This document shows, piece after piece, positions 43,898 through 52,441 of a stretch of 64,000 bases of DNA. Both the position numbers and the translations under genes were made by a program. A model generated the notes under the pieces. The model was not told the origin of the DNA. It worked only from the letters and a program-made list of their open reading frames with translations, and searched no databases. This stretch comes from Terribacillus sp. FSL K6-0262 (GTDB lineage: Bacteria > Bacillota > Bacilli > Bacillales > Amphibacillaceae). The stretch lies in assembly GCF_037977385.1 (NCBI RefSeq), contig NZ_CP150277.1, forward strand, positions 1,713,001 to 1,777,000, given 5' to 3'. Positions within the stretch are counted from its first letter, which is position 1. Every line of letters starts with the position of its first letter.

Positions 43898-44539
43898 ATG
43901 CAAGCCTTTATCCGGAATGACCAATATAACAATATTAAAGAACAGGTGCAGCAGCTTGTGAATAGCTCTGCTGCTGTCAAAGATATAGACGTGATTTACG
44001 GACTCCGCTCACTGGCAGAAGAGAAGATCAAAAACAGATTCGAGGAGCTTTCGGAAGAAGAAGCAGAAATGCTCGGAAGAATAAGGGATGTGCAGGATGA
44101 AATCGATGCAGAGCTTTTTCTGGCGCAGCTGCGTCCATCCATCAAAGCCTTCCCTGCTTTGACAGAGGAGCAGCTTAGGAAGCTGTTTCCGAAAGTGAAG
44201 CATCTCCATCTGCCAAAGCTGAATGATGTAGATTGGGAGAAGACATCTTATCTTGGCTGGAATGATAACGGCCAGCAGGCGAAATATATGGTTGCCCCGC
44301 ATCAAGAAGGAATGATAGCTGCTCGCGGTACATTTACGCCATCCTCCAAGCCCGGTATCTGCACGATTTGCAACAAGCTGGAAAGCGTGGGGTTATTCAT
44401 GGCAGGACCAATCGGCCGCGGTCAAGGAACCTATGTGAAGCGAGGAAATTATATTTGCAGGGACAGTGCCAAGTGCAACAGGAACTTAACTGACATCAAC
44501 CGGTTCTATGACTTCATATCCCATCTGCATGCCTCATGA
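43898..44539 (+). CDS. FusB/FusC-family EF-G-binding protein
   Basis: Cytoplasmic protein of 213 residues with an N-terminal helical domain and a C-terminal zinc-binding domain; ligands Cys155, Cys158, Cys187 and Cys193 (CTIC, CRDSAKC). The architecture is that of FusB/FusC, which bind elongation factor G and free ribosomes stalled by fusidic acid. Chromosomal members in Bacillaceae are common, and their effect on the drug is not predictable from sequence. Own promoter and terminator. Confidence 0.85.
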   Translation: MQAFIRNDQYNNIKEQVQQLVNSSAAVKDIDVIYGLRSLAEEKIKNRFEELSEEEAEMLGRIRDVQDEIDAELFLAQLRPSIKAFPALTEEQLRKLFPKVKHLHLPKLNDVDWEKTSYLGWNDNGQQAKYMVAPHQEGMIAARGTFTPSSKPGICTICNKLESVGLFMAGPIGRGQGTYVKRGNYICRDSAKCNRNLTDINRFYDFISHLHAS

Positions 44540-44541
44540 AG

Positions 44542-44584
44542 AAACAAGGAGCACTCGCCATTCAGACGTGTGCTCCTTGTTTTA
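44542..44584. terminator. Bidirectional terminator
   Basis: Thirteen-base stem AAACAAGGAGCAC and complement with a 15-base loop, between converging genes. Confidence 0.88.
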
Positions 44585-45253
44585 GTTTGCAGGCAGATCA
44601 AATGTGATATCTGCTGCCAGCAAGTCTTCTTCTTCTGTATCCGTGATACTGGATATACGAAGGGAGAAATCATCTTCCTCTTTGTAATCCGCTTGATCCA
44701 TCAGGAAGACGACATATTTGGTGGAAGTCTGGCCAGGTTCGATTTCCCCGGAATCCGCTTCCAGTACATTATGGTTCAGAATCCGGTAAGTCGAGGTTTC
44801 AAGGAAGGCACCCATATCTTTCAAAGGCACTGTTTCCTCCCCATCATTCTTCACTTCCAGCATTGCTGTCGCAGCAACGATCTTTTCCGGGTCCTTGAAG
44901 CCGGTAAAGGATTCCTCATAGGAATCTGCCGGTTTCAGCTTTGTATATTGAATCCCTTTGAGGGTCACTTCCAGGTTATCATCAGTTTCGGACTGATCAA
45001 AGTTCTGTTCAGACAGCATTTCCTTTTCCGCAACCGAATCTTTTGTCAGGCGGTCCGGGAAAAAGGGATTGTCGGCTGATACAGTGTCCGTCAATTCGGC
45101 AGACAATGCATCTGTATCCTCGTTTCCTTCTGCGGCTGCGTCCGCTGCAGGCGTTTTTGGCTCATCAGCTGCTTTATCATCATTACTGCAGGCAGATAAA
45201 GCCAATGCGATGGCACACAGCAAGAGTGCAACTGGAATACGGAACAGTTTCAT
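44582..45253 (-). CDS. Lipoprotein, DUF5068-like
   Basis: Surface lipoprotein of 223 residues. Signal peptide with lipobox LSAC (Cys22), a low-complexity Ala/Asp/Glu linker (about 25-60) and a C-terminal beta-rich domain (about 90-215) containing LEVTLKGIQYTKL and EPGQTSTKYVVFL, the pattern of DUF5068/DUF4352-type immunoprotective-like folds. Function unknown. Single minus-strand gene between terminators. Confidence 0.75.
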   Translation of the reverse strand: MKLFRIPVALLLCAIALALSACSNDDKAADEPKTPAADAAAEGNEDTDALSAELTDTVSADNPFFPDRLTKDSVAEKEMLSEQNFDQSETDDNLEVTLKGIQYTKLKPADSYEESFTGFKDPEKIVAATAMLEVKNDGEETVPLKDMGAFLETSTYRILNHNVLEADSGEIEPGQTSTKYVVFLMDQADYKEEDDFSLRISSITDTEEEDLLAADITFDLPAN

Positions 45254-45587
45254 ATACTTCTTTCATCCTCTCTTTTAACAAGGTCGTCTTGTGAAAAAAT
45301 AAACAGATTAAGACATAAATATCATACCGTAACCCTATATGGAATGAAATGAAAAGTGTCTAAATTCCTAGAAGAAAGTCTAGGCAAGGCTGGAAAAATT
45401 GGAGATGGGAGGTATCATTCTCTTTATATAGCTGGTAATATGTAGGAGAGTGAGTGAGATTTCTTAACAGCAGGAAAGAGATGAATTTGCAGTATTTTTT
45501 TATTGCATATTTTCAGAAGTGCGATATATATTTAGAAAGTATGAATCAGGATTGGAAGCAAGTATATTAAGTGAGGAGAAGCGGAGA
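45254..45587. other. Gap between lipoprotein and PH-domain genes
   Basis: AT-rich, no gene supported. The frame of the downstream gene runs back to 45519 but without a ribosome site. I see no terminator or clear operator here. Confidence 0.4.
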
Positions 45588-45974
45588 ATGGGGCAGAAAA
45601 GGGATCTGAAGGAATTGTCCACGTACCTAGATGAAGATGAACGGATTTTTCTCTATGTACAAAGTAAGCTTAATGAGAGGACTGGTATCCTTGGCGTCAC
45701 ACAAAATCGAATCCTGTTTACGCACAAACCGCTGATCAAGCCAAGCTATCTGGATACAACCAGCTATGACAGTATCGATTATGTCCTTTATACTGAGGGA
45801 ACAGGAGAGGGCGAATTATCCATTCATTTAAATAATGGAGATATTAAGTATATAACAAGCCATCGTCTGATTCATCTGAAGGGTGTAAGTGATATAGTCA
45901 GAATGTTCGTTAATAATCATCAGCGGGATCTCTTGTACCGGAATACGTTCAACCGCAAGCAATTATTGGAGTAG
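45588..45974 (+). CDS. Hypothetical protein with YokE-like PH domain
   Basis: Soluble protein of 128 residues. The pattern ILGVTQNRILFTHKP, a middle IDYVLYTEGTG and NNGDIKYITSHRL resembles the bacterial pleckstrin-homology (YokE/bPH) fold. Role unknown. ATG 45588 is chosen, with GAGGAG about 11 bases ahead. The ABC-ATPase relic follows 30 bases downstream in the same direction. Confidence 0.65.
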   Translation: MGQKRDLKELSTYLDEDERIFLYVQSKLNERTGILGVTQNRILFTHKPLIKPSYLDTTSYDSIDYVLYTEGTGEGELSIHLNNGDIKYITSHRLIHLKGVSDIVRMFVNNHQRDLLYRNTFNRKQLLE

Positions 45975-46003
45975 ATAGACGCAATTATTTGCACGAGTGG
46001 ATT

Positions 46004-46155
46004 GCAAGTATAGAGCCGACAGGAAGCCTGGATATCAAAAATAGGGACGCCATCTTTCAGTTTTTACAGGATATGAACAAATTGGGAAGACAATTATCGT
46101 AATTACACATGATTGGGAATTAGTAAGGGCATCATCAGCTCAGCTTGAAATCTGA
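46004..46155 (+). pseudogene. Relic of an ABC transporter ATPase (frameshifted 3' end)
   Basis: Frame one reads EPTGSLDIKNRDAIFQFLQ then DMNKLG, matching the region just after Walker B of MacB/LolD-type ATPases (normally ADEPTGSLD). After about 46087 the frame shifts and continues KTIIVITHDWELVRASSAQ to a stop at 46153-46155, including the H-loop ITHD. The 5' two thirds of the gene are missing. A clear decayed remnant. Confidence 0.8.
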
Positions 46156-46216
46156 CATCAAATGCATCCTATCAAGATTTATTATATTTCCATCTATAAA
46201 ATTGTTTTTATACAGA

Positions 46217-46256
46217 GTCCATTGTCCAATCAGCAGACAATGGACTTATTTTTTTG
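46217..46256 (+). terminator. Terminator downstream of the ATPase relic
   Basis: GTCCATTGTC/GACAATGGAC stem, 9-base loop, TTATTTTTTT tail. Confidence 0.88.
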
Positions 46257-46429
46257 AACAATGCCCGATATTGCGGAGGGAAATAGGAACCATTTGTAGA
46301 ATGTTTGCAGAAGGATAAGTTTTGTTCGGAATCCAGGCTGAGATAAGCCTATAAGAGAATCTGTATTCCTCATAAATAATCGGTGACCTGCACACACTGT
46401 AGACGAGATGAAATAGTGGAGGGAAACTG

Positions 46430-47083
46430 ATGAAGAAAGCGATGATCGGGTTTGTGTTTGTACTTGCTTTTTCTGTCTTTACACAATCGATACAAGCACA
46501 GCCCACAAAGAATGTAATTGTGGAAACGGAATACTACGATGATATCGAGGAGCTGAAATACCCGCAAGTGAAGCAGGCGGGCACTCCGAAGGTTACACGG
46601 ATGATCAATAAGGATTTCAGGTCATATATCGAGAAGGCTGCCGAGGCACGCAAGGAGAATATCGAGGCGGGCAATAAGTATGATTATGACCCCGATTTTC
46701 AAACTGATTTCGAAGTGAAATATAATTCGGATCACTTGCTCAGCATCTTGATGAGCAGCTATATATTTACCGGGGGAGCACATGGATCTACTGCCGTGGA
46801 ATCGTTTAATTACGACTTACAGGCTAAAAAACGCATTTTTTTGACGGATATCCTGCAGACGCCGAATCAGTTAAAGAAGGTTCAGCACTATGTATTCACT
46901 TATGCAAAGGCTAGGCCGGAGATATTCTATCCCGACCTCAAGGCGGAGGATGTGCAACTGAATGAGAAAACAGCCTTCTTCTTTACTGATGATGGAATCG
47001 CGCTTGTTTTCCAACAGTATGATATTGCGCCATATGTATCAGGTAATCAGGTAATTAAAATACCCAGGAAAATATACAGCTGA
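46430..47083 (+). CDS. Secreted DUF4163/DUF3298 protein (RsiV-like domain)
   Basis: Exported protein of 217 residues with signal peptide (about 1-23, cleavage near IQAQ). DUF4163 about 30-130 and DUF3298 about 130-215; the FTGGAHG motif is diagnostic. The same pair of domains forms the lysozyme-binding part of anti-sigma factor RsiV and the N-terminal part of PdaC, so binding to cell wall or lysozyme is plausible, but no anti-sigma or deacetylase part is attached here. Confidence 0.8.
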   Translation: MKKAMIGFVFVLAFSVFTQSIQAQPTKNVIVETEYYDDIEELKYPQVKQAGTPKVTRMINKDFRSYIEKAAEARKENIEAGNKYDYDPDFQTDFEVKYNSDHLLSILMSSYIFTGGAHGSTAVESFNYDLQAKKRIFLTDILQTPNQLKKVQHYVFTYAKARPEIFYPDLKAEDVQLNEKTAFFFTDDGIALVFQQYDIAPYVSGNQVIKIPRKIYS

Positions 47084-47088
47084 GAGAG

Positions 47089-47122
47089 AAGCCATGGAAG
47101 TATGCTGCATCCATGGCTTTTT
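47089..47122 (+). terminator. Terminator after DUF4163 gene
   Basis: AAGCCATGGA/TCCATGGCTT stem, 11-base loop, five T. Confidence 0.88.
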
Positions 47123-47166
47123 CGGGTATATCTACAATAATACAAAAGAGAAGAGGGGAGAAACGG

Positions 47167-48132
47167 ATGATCAATTGGGCTATTTTGGGACCAGGTTCCA
47201 TTGCACATCATTTTGCAGCTGCCTTGAAGGAAGAAGGGGCATCGCTATTGGCGGTCGGGGCAAGGAATGAAGCGAAGGGGCAAGCTTTCGCGGAAAAATT
47301 CGGGATACCTAAAGTGTATGAAGGGTTCCAGGGCGTGCTGGAGGATCCGGAAGTGGACGTTGTATACATATCCACGCCCCATGCCTATCATTATGAGACA
47401 ATCAAGGAAGCATTGCAGCGCGGGAAGCATGTGCTTGCAGAAAAAGCGATTACAGTGAATGCAACCCAGCTTGAGGAAATCATGGATTTAGCTGCAAAGA
47501 AACAATTGATTGTGGCCGAAGCAATGACTATTTATCATATGCCGATTTATAAGGAACTGCGGCAATTGATAGATGCGGGAAAAATCGGTGAGGTTCAGAC
47601 TTTGAGCGTGAATTTCAACAGCATCAAGGAAAATGATCCCCAGAATCGCTTTTTCAATCCTGAATTGGCAGGTGGAGCGCTATTGGATATAGGAGTCTAT
47701 GCTCTGTCATTTGTTCGTTTGTTCATTAAAGAGGAGCCAAATGAAATCATCAGCACCGTTACAAAGCATGAAACAGGCGTTGATCAGCAGGCAGGAATCA
47801 TCCTGAAGAACAAGCAGGGGCAGCTCGCAGCCATCACCTTATCCTTTATGGTGGAATCGCCTGAACGTGCTACGATCATGGGTACGAAAGGATTCATCGA
47901 TATCGAGCGGTTTTCACGCGCAGAGAAAGCGACGGTTTGTTATATAGAGGAGGGCAAGACGGAAATCATTGAATCCGGAGAGACGGAGAAAGCTTTGCAG
48001 TATGAAGTCAGGGCGATGAAGGAACTCATTGAAAAGGATGTTCCACATGTAACATTGCCATATACGAAGGATGTCATGAAGATCATGGATAAGCTTCGGA
48101 AGCAATGGGAAATCAGCTTTAGCTTCGAATAA
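47167..48132 (+). CDS. Gfo/Idh/MocA-family oxidoreductase
   Basis: NAD(P)-dependent dehydrogenase of 321 residues. Rossmann N-terminus WAILGPGSIAHHFAAAL, then YISTPHAYHYETIKEAL and the conserved EKAIT (catalytic Lys of the EKP-type motif), followed by a beta-sheet C-terminal domain (FNPELAGGALLDIGVY). Substrate is probably a sugar, inositol or diol; nothing nearby narrows this. ATG 47167 is chosen with GAGGGGAG ahead; the longer frame starts inside the preceding terminator. Confidence 0.88.
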   Translation: MINWAILGPGSIAHHFAAALKEEGASLLAVGARNEAKGQAFAEKFGIPKVYEGFQGVLEDPEVDVVYISTPHAYHYETIKEALQRGKHVLAEKAITVNATQLEEIMDLAAKKQLIVAEAMTIYHMPIYKELRQLIDAGKIGEVQTLSVNFNSIKENDPQNRFFNPELAGGALLDIGVYALSFVRLFIKEEPNEIISTVTKHETGVDQQAGIILKNKQGQLAAITLSFMVESPERATIMGTKGFIDIERFSRAEKATVCYIEEGKTEIIESGETEKALQYEVRAMKELIEKDVPHVTLPYTKDVMKIMDKLRKQWEISFSFE

Positions 48133-48164
48133 AAAATGCTCCGGAAATATCCGGAGCATTTTGC
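48133..48164. terminator. Bidirectional terminator
   Basis: Thirteen-base perfect stem AAAATGCTCCGGA and complement with a 4-base loop; serves the oxidoreductase and the opuC operon. Confidence 0.92.
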
Positions 48165-48168
48165 TATT

Positions 48169-48825
48169 TCAGCTTAATTTCCTGCTGTTGGCAGGAGAAA
48201 GCAATCGTTCGAACCAACCCATGACAAAGTCGGCCAGTACTGCCATGAGTGCAGTCGGAATGGCGCCTGCCAGGATGATGGCTCCTCCTTCTGCTGCATT
48301 CGTGCCTCGGACAATAATGGATCCTAGTCCGCCTGCGCCGATGAAGGTCCCGATTGTCGCAATACCGATTGCGATGACAAGGGCGGTGCGCAAGCCTGCC
48401 ATGATAACGGAAAGGGAAAGTGGCAGTTCCACCATCCGCAGGATTTGAAATCTAGTCATCCCCATCGCACTGCCTGCTTCTTTCAATGTCTTATCCACAC
48501 CAAGGATACCGGTATACGTATTCTTTACAATCGGTAGCAGGGAGTAAAGGAACAATGCCAGGATGACGGTATTCGTACCCAATCCCATCACCAGCATAAG
48601 CACAGCGAGCAAGGCAAGGGCAGGAATTGTCTGGATGACATTCACAAATGAAATAACCCAGGGGCTGAGTTTGCTGTAACGGGCTATCAGGATGCCGATC
48701 GGAATGCCGACAATGGCAGCGAATAATACACCATAGGCCGACATCAGGAAGTGCCGATAGAATTCAGTCCAAACATAGGCTCCATTATCACTGTAATAGG
48801 TCACTAATTCTTTCAGTAAGTCCAA
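48169..48825 (-). CDS. opuCD: Osmoprotectant ABC transporter permease OpuCD
   Basis: Binding-protein-dependent permease of 218 residues with five or six helices and the EAA-like loop (KEAGSAMGMTRFQILRMVELP). Last gene of the compatible-solute transporter; starts with TTG behind GGAGGTG, 15 bases after opuCC. Together with OpuCB it forms the membrane channel for carnitine, glycine betaine and related solutes. Confidence 0.9.
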   Translation of the reverse strand: MDLLKELVTYYSDNGAYVWTEFYRHFLMSAYGVLFAAIVGIPIGILIARYSKLSPWVISFVNVIQTIPALALLAVLMLVMGLGTNTVILALFLYSLLPIVKNTYTGILGVDKTLKEAGSAMGMTRFQILRMVELPLSLSVIMAGLRTALVIAIGIATIGTFIGAGGLGSIIVRGTNAAEGGAIILAGAIPTALMAVLADFVMGWFERLLSPANSRKLS

Positions 48826-48840
48826 TTTTCCGCACCTCCT

Positions 48841-49758
48841 TTATTCCTCTTCAAAGTAGTTATGGACTTCCAGATATTCCTTGGCAATGGTACTTGGTTC
48901 TTTTTTCTCGATATCGGCTTGGTAATTGAGTTCAATGATCGTATCATTATCGAATTTCCCTACAAGCTTCTGGAGGATATCATCAATTTCCGGGTGTTCT
49001 TGAAGCAATTCATTGGAAGCAACCGGAGAGGCATCATAAGGAGGGAAGAAATGTTTATCGTCTTCCAAGGTGGCCAAGTTAAATTGCTTTAATCTGGCAT
49101 CGGTGGAGTAGGCCAGGACAGCATCCATTTTCTTGCTGTTCAAGGCGGAATATACAAGTCCTATCTGCATCGGGAAAACCTTGTTGAACTCAAAACCGTA
49201 TGTTTTCACGAATTCGTCATATCCGATTCCTTCACGGTTGATCCAGCTGTTATCCACACCGAATTGGTACTTATCAGCAACCGATGAAAGGTCAGAAACT
49301 TTCTCCAGTCCTTCCTTTTCAGCTACATCCTGCCGTACAGAGAGGACATAGGTGTTATCGAATCCGTATGTGTCGTACCATTTTTGATCGAATTGTTCCT
49401 GGAATTCCCGCTGGACGATTTCCATTGCTTCATCAGGGTCATTTACAAGATCCATATGCAGTGCCCCGCTCAAATCGGTACCGGTATATCTTGCAGCGGA
49501 TATATCTACATCGCCATTTACCATAGCCTGGTGCATCACGATGGAGGACCCCAAGTTGCCGACGATTTCGGCATTTAAATCTGTATAATGCTCGATCATG
49601 TATTTCTGTATATAGCCGAGCGTCTGTGTCTCGGAGGTAGTGACTGTACCGATTTTGATCGTTTCCCCAGATCCGCCGCCCAGACCTGGAAGCGAACAGC
49701 CAGATAGAAGAAGGGCTGTCAACATACCAATCATGATCAGTTTGCTTAGCTTTTTCAT
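48841..49758 (-). CDS. opuCC: Osmoprotectant-binding lipoprotein OpuCC
   Basis: Membrane-anchored substrate-binding protein of 305 residues. Lipobox LLSGC (Cys21); binding-site segments IVGNLGSSIVMHQAM, DISAARYTGTD and FFPPYDASPV, with the Tyr residues that in OpuCC make the aromatic cage for trimethylammonium groups. Third gene of the opuC operon. GGAAGGAG precedes ATG 49758. Confidence 0.92.
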   Translation of the reverse strand: MKKLSKLIMIGMLTALLLSGCSLPGLGGGSGETIKIGTVTTSETQTLGYIQKYMIEHYTDLNAEIVGNLGSSIVMHQAMVNGDVDISAARYTGTDLSGALHMDLVNDPDEAMEIVQREFQEQFDQKWYDTYGFDNTYVLSVRQDVAEKEGLEKVSDLSSVADKYQFGVDNSWINREGIGYDEFVKTYGFEFNKVFPMQIGLVYSALNSKKMDAVLAYSTDARLKQFNLATLEDDKHFFPPYDASPVASNELLQEHPEIDDILQKLVGKFDNDTIIELNYQADIEKKEPSTIAKEYLEVHNYFEEE

Positions 49759-49776
49759 TTTTGCTGTCGCTCCTTC

Positions 49777-50430
49777 CTATGCCGTTTCCTGCTGTGCGCT
49801 TTTTGTTGTCGGTGTCAGTTTCGTCTCGATTCTTCCCAGGATAAAATCAGCTAGCAAAGCCAGGATGGTAGATGGAATGGCACCTGCTAAAATCAGCTCC
49901 GGCTGATATAGATTCAATCCGTCGAAAATGAAGTCACCAAGTCCGCCGGCTCCGACGAATGATGCGAGTGTGGCCCAACCGATTAGATAGACCGTGGAAA
50001 CTCGTATACCAGCCATGATGACCGGGATGGCGAGCGGCAGTTCAACGCTGAAGATGAGCTGAGCATTGGTCATGCCCATGCCGCGGCCTGCTTCCAGCAG
50101 ATTTTTATCTGTATTTTTTATGCCGATATAGGTATTGCGGAGAATCGGCAGCATGGAGTAGAAAAATAAGGCGACAATGGCCGGCAGCTTGCCTACACCT
50201 AATATCGGAATGAAGAATGCCAGGATGGCAAGGCTTGGAAAGGTTTGGATGATGCTGATGATACGGATGACTGTATCAGCTGCCCGCTCGAATCTTGTGA
50301 GCAGGATGCCGACTGGTACAGCGACAAGGATACCGAGCAGAACGGCAATCAAGGAAATATATAAATGCTCCCATGTCTTCAGTGCAAGTGTGCTGCCTTG
50401 TTCCTGGAGGAATTGGATCAATGCATCCAT
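49777..50430 (-). CDS. opuCB: Osmoprotectant ABC transporter permease OpuCB
   Basis: First permease of the OpuC system, 217 residues, five or six helices, EAA-type loop [27 protein letters not shown] precedes ATG 50430, 18 bases after the opuCA stop. Strongly similar in layout to OpuCD, reflecting an ancient duplication. Confidence 0.9.
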   Translation of the reverse strand: MDALIQFLQEQGSTLALKTWEHLYISLIAVLLGILVAVPVGILLTRFERAADTVIRIISIIQTFPSLAILAFFIPILGVGKLPAIVALFFYSMLPILRNTYIGIKNTDKNLLEAGRGMGMTNAQLIFSVELPLAIPVIMAGIRVSTVYLIGWATLASFVGAGGLGDFIFDGLNLYQPELILAGAIPSTILALLADFILGRIETKLTPTTKSAQQETA

Positions 50431-50448
50431 CGGGTCTGCACCTCCTTC

Positions 50449-51579
50449 TTAGTTTTCATCCTCGTCACCCCAGATAGATTCATAGACTAGGTCGGCAAGC
50501 GTTGCCCGTGTGACGATACCTTTAAGCCGATTGTGCTCATCCACGACAGGTACATATTTGGTCTGCCTGCGGAGCATTTTTTGGATGGTATCCCGTATGA
50601 GGCTGTCTTCTTTGACTCGGTAAAGCTCTGTTTCGACAATTTCACCGACAAGCGTAGATCTTTTTCGGTTTTCCTCGATATCTTCCACGTCGATATAGCC
50701 CTCAAGTGTCTGATCTTCACCAATGACCAGCAAGGAATCCACGCGTTTTTCCTTCATTCGCTGGATAGCGGTGGATAATGTCTCTTCTTTATGGACGGTT
50801 GCCGGTATCTTATTCATGATCTGACCGACTGTTTTTACATCAGGCTTTGTTTGGATAAGGCGCTCTTTCCCGATGAAGGATTCCACGAATTCATTTGCCG
50901 GATTGCGCAGGATTTCATCAGGCATGTCAACCTGCACGATCTCCCCGTCCCGCATAATGACGATGCGATCCGCCAATTTGATAGCTTCATCCATGTCGTG
51001 GGTGACGAAGACGATGGTCTTGCCCAGCTTTCTTTGCAAGTTCTTGAATTCTTCCTGTAATCCATCACGTGTAATCGGATCCAGTGCACCAAAAGGTTCA
51101 TCCATCAGAATGAGAGGCGGATTGGAGGCCAGTGCACGCAAAACACCGATGCGCTGCTGCTGCCCGCCGCTCAGTTCCTGTGGGTAGCGATCAAGGTATT
51201 CTTCCGGCAGATTGACCAATTTGATCAATTCTTCCGCCCGCTCACGCCGCTTCTCTTTGGACCATTGGAGCAGCTTCGGGACAAGCGTGATATTATCGCT
51301 GATCGTCATATGCGGGAACAGTCCTATCTGTTGGATGACATAGCCTATTTCTCTCCGCATCTGCACACGGTTTTGCTTCATGATATCTTTGCCGTCAATC
51401 AGGATCCTTCCTTCAGTCGGCTCGATCAGGCGGTTGACCATTTTCATGCTGGTCGTTTTACCGCAGCCGCTCGGTCCGATGAAGCAAATGAATTCGCCTT
51501 TTTCTATTTCCAGGTTCAAATTATTCACGGCTTTTTTATTGCCGCTGTAGATCTTCGTTACATTCTCGAATGTCAGCAC
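50449..51579 (-). CDS. opuCA: Osmoprotectant ABC transporter ATPase OpuCA with CBS domains
   Basis: ATPase subunit of 376 residues: Walker A GPSGCGKTT, signature LSGGQQQRIGVLRA, Walker B LILMDEPFGALD, H-loop VFVTHD, then two C-terminal CBS domains (about 250-370). CBS domains in OpuCA of related bacteria bind c-di-AMP or sense ionic strength. GTG start 51579 behind GGAGG. Second gene of the operon, 15 bases after the TetR gene. Confidence 0.93.
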   Translation of the reverse strand: MLTFENVTKIYSGNKKAVNNLNLEIEKGEFICFIGPSGCGKTTSMKMVNRLIEPTEGRILIDGKDIMKQNRVQMRREIGYVIQQIGLFPHMTISDNITLVPKLLQWSKEKRRERAEELIKLVNLPEEYLDRYPQELSGGQQQRIGVLRALASNPPLILMDEPFGALDPITRDGLQEEFKNLQRKLGKTIVFVTHDMDEAIKLADRIVIMRDGEIVQVDMPDEILRNPANEFVESFIGKERLIQTKPDVKTVGQIMNKIPATVHKEETLSTAIQRMKEKRVDSLLVIGEDQTLEGYIDVEDIEENRKRSTLVGEIVETELYRVKEDSLIRDTIQKMLRRQTKYVPVVDEHNRLKGIVTRATLADLVYESIWGDEDEN

Positions 51580-51594
51580 ATGATAACCTCCTGT

Positions 51595-52278
51595 TTACGG
51601 TGCAAATTTATTTTCCGAAAAATCGAAAGCTGCCTCATTCCGGACTACTTCTGTAATGTATTGCATCGTTTTCTGCATCGCCCGCTGCGGATCGTATGAC
51701 CGGCGATGATTCAGCACATTGTTGAACATTCCTTGCCAGATGAGGATCGTCAATTCATTGATGGCATCTACATTCTTTTCGCTGATTTCGCCAGCTTCGA
51801 GTGCCAGCTCCAAGGCAGAACGCCCGCGTTTGGACATATTGCGTTCCAGCAATGTCGAGTGCAGTTCCTCTGGAATGTTTATCAGATCCTTGGGGAACTT
51901 TGTGTAATAACGCTCCAGCATATTTTCTGGGCTGTCGCCAAGATCCATGATGAAAATGGCATGGAATAGCTTTGGATAACGGAAGGAATATGTGCAAAAG
52001 CATTCCCAGGCCAATAGATACTTTTCCAGAGGCTTATCGGATCGATTCATATAAGCGACGACTTCTTCGGTATAGTCCTTCAGGAATGTCATGGACGCAA
52101 AGAAGATGAGATGGGATAGATCGGAGAAGTAATTGTAAATCGTGGCGCTATTGTAGCCAGCGCGATCCGCCACTTTCCGGATCGTCACTTTTTCTAATCC
52201 TTCCTCGCGGATAATATCTGCTGTCGCTTCCACAAAGTATTTCCACATCCGGCTCTTTTGGATTTCTTTCTTGTTCAT
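51595..52278 (-). CDS. TetR-family regulator at head of opuC operon
   Basis: Transcription factor of 227 residues with a TetR helix-turn-helix (about 15-60; VTIRKVADRAGYNSATIYNY) and long C-terminal part. It is the first gene of the opuC transcript. In B. subtilis opuC is controlled by the MarR-like GbsR/OpcR; a TetR gene in the operon is a different arrangement. A 12-base palindrome at 52375-52386 in the divergent region is a likely target. Effector unknown, perhaps a compatible solute. Confidence 0.85.
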   Translation of the reverse strand: MNKKEIQKSRMWKYFVEATADIIREEGLEKVTIRKVADRAGYNSATIYNYFSDLSHLIFFASMTFLKDYTEEVVAYMNRSDKPLEKYLLAWECFCTYSFRYPKLFHAIFIMDLGDSPENMLERYYTKFPKDLINIPEELHSTLLERNMSKRGRSALELALEAGEISEKNVDAINELTILIWQGMFNNVLNHRRSYDPQRAMQKTMQYITEVVRNEAAFDFSENKFAP

Positions 52279-52374
52279 CGTGCTTTTCTGTCTCCTTTAC
52301 ATACGCGTTCGTGCTCGCCTCCCCGTGGTTGTTAAGTCGTAATCGCGTATGATAAAATAATCAAAGTTAAAAAG

Positions 52375-52386
52375 TAATCATGATTA
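52375..52386. promoter_or_regulatory. Palindrome in TetR/opuC - hydrolase intergenic region
   Basis: TAATCATGATTA, a perfect 12-base palindrome about 100 bases from the TetR start and 56 bases before the hydrolase ATG. Candidate operator for the TetR protein affecting both directions. Confidence 0.4.
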
Positions 52387-52441
52387 TAAATTATAGCATA
52401 GTCATTCATCAATGCAAATCGGCCTAGGAAGGAAGAGGAAG

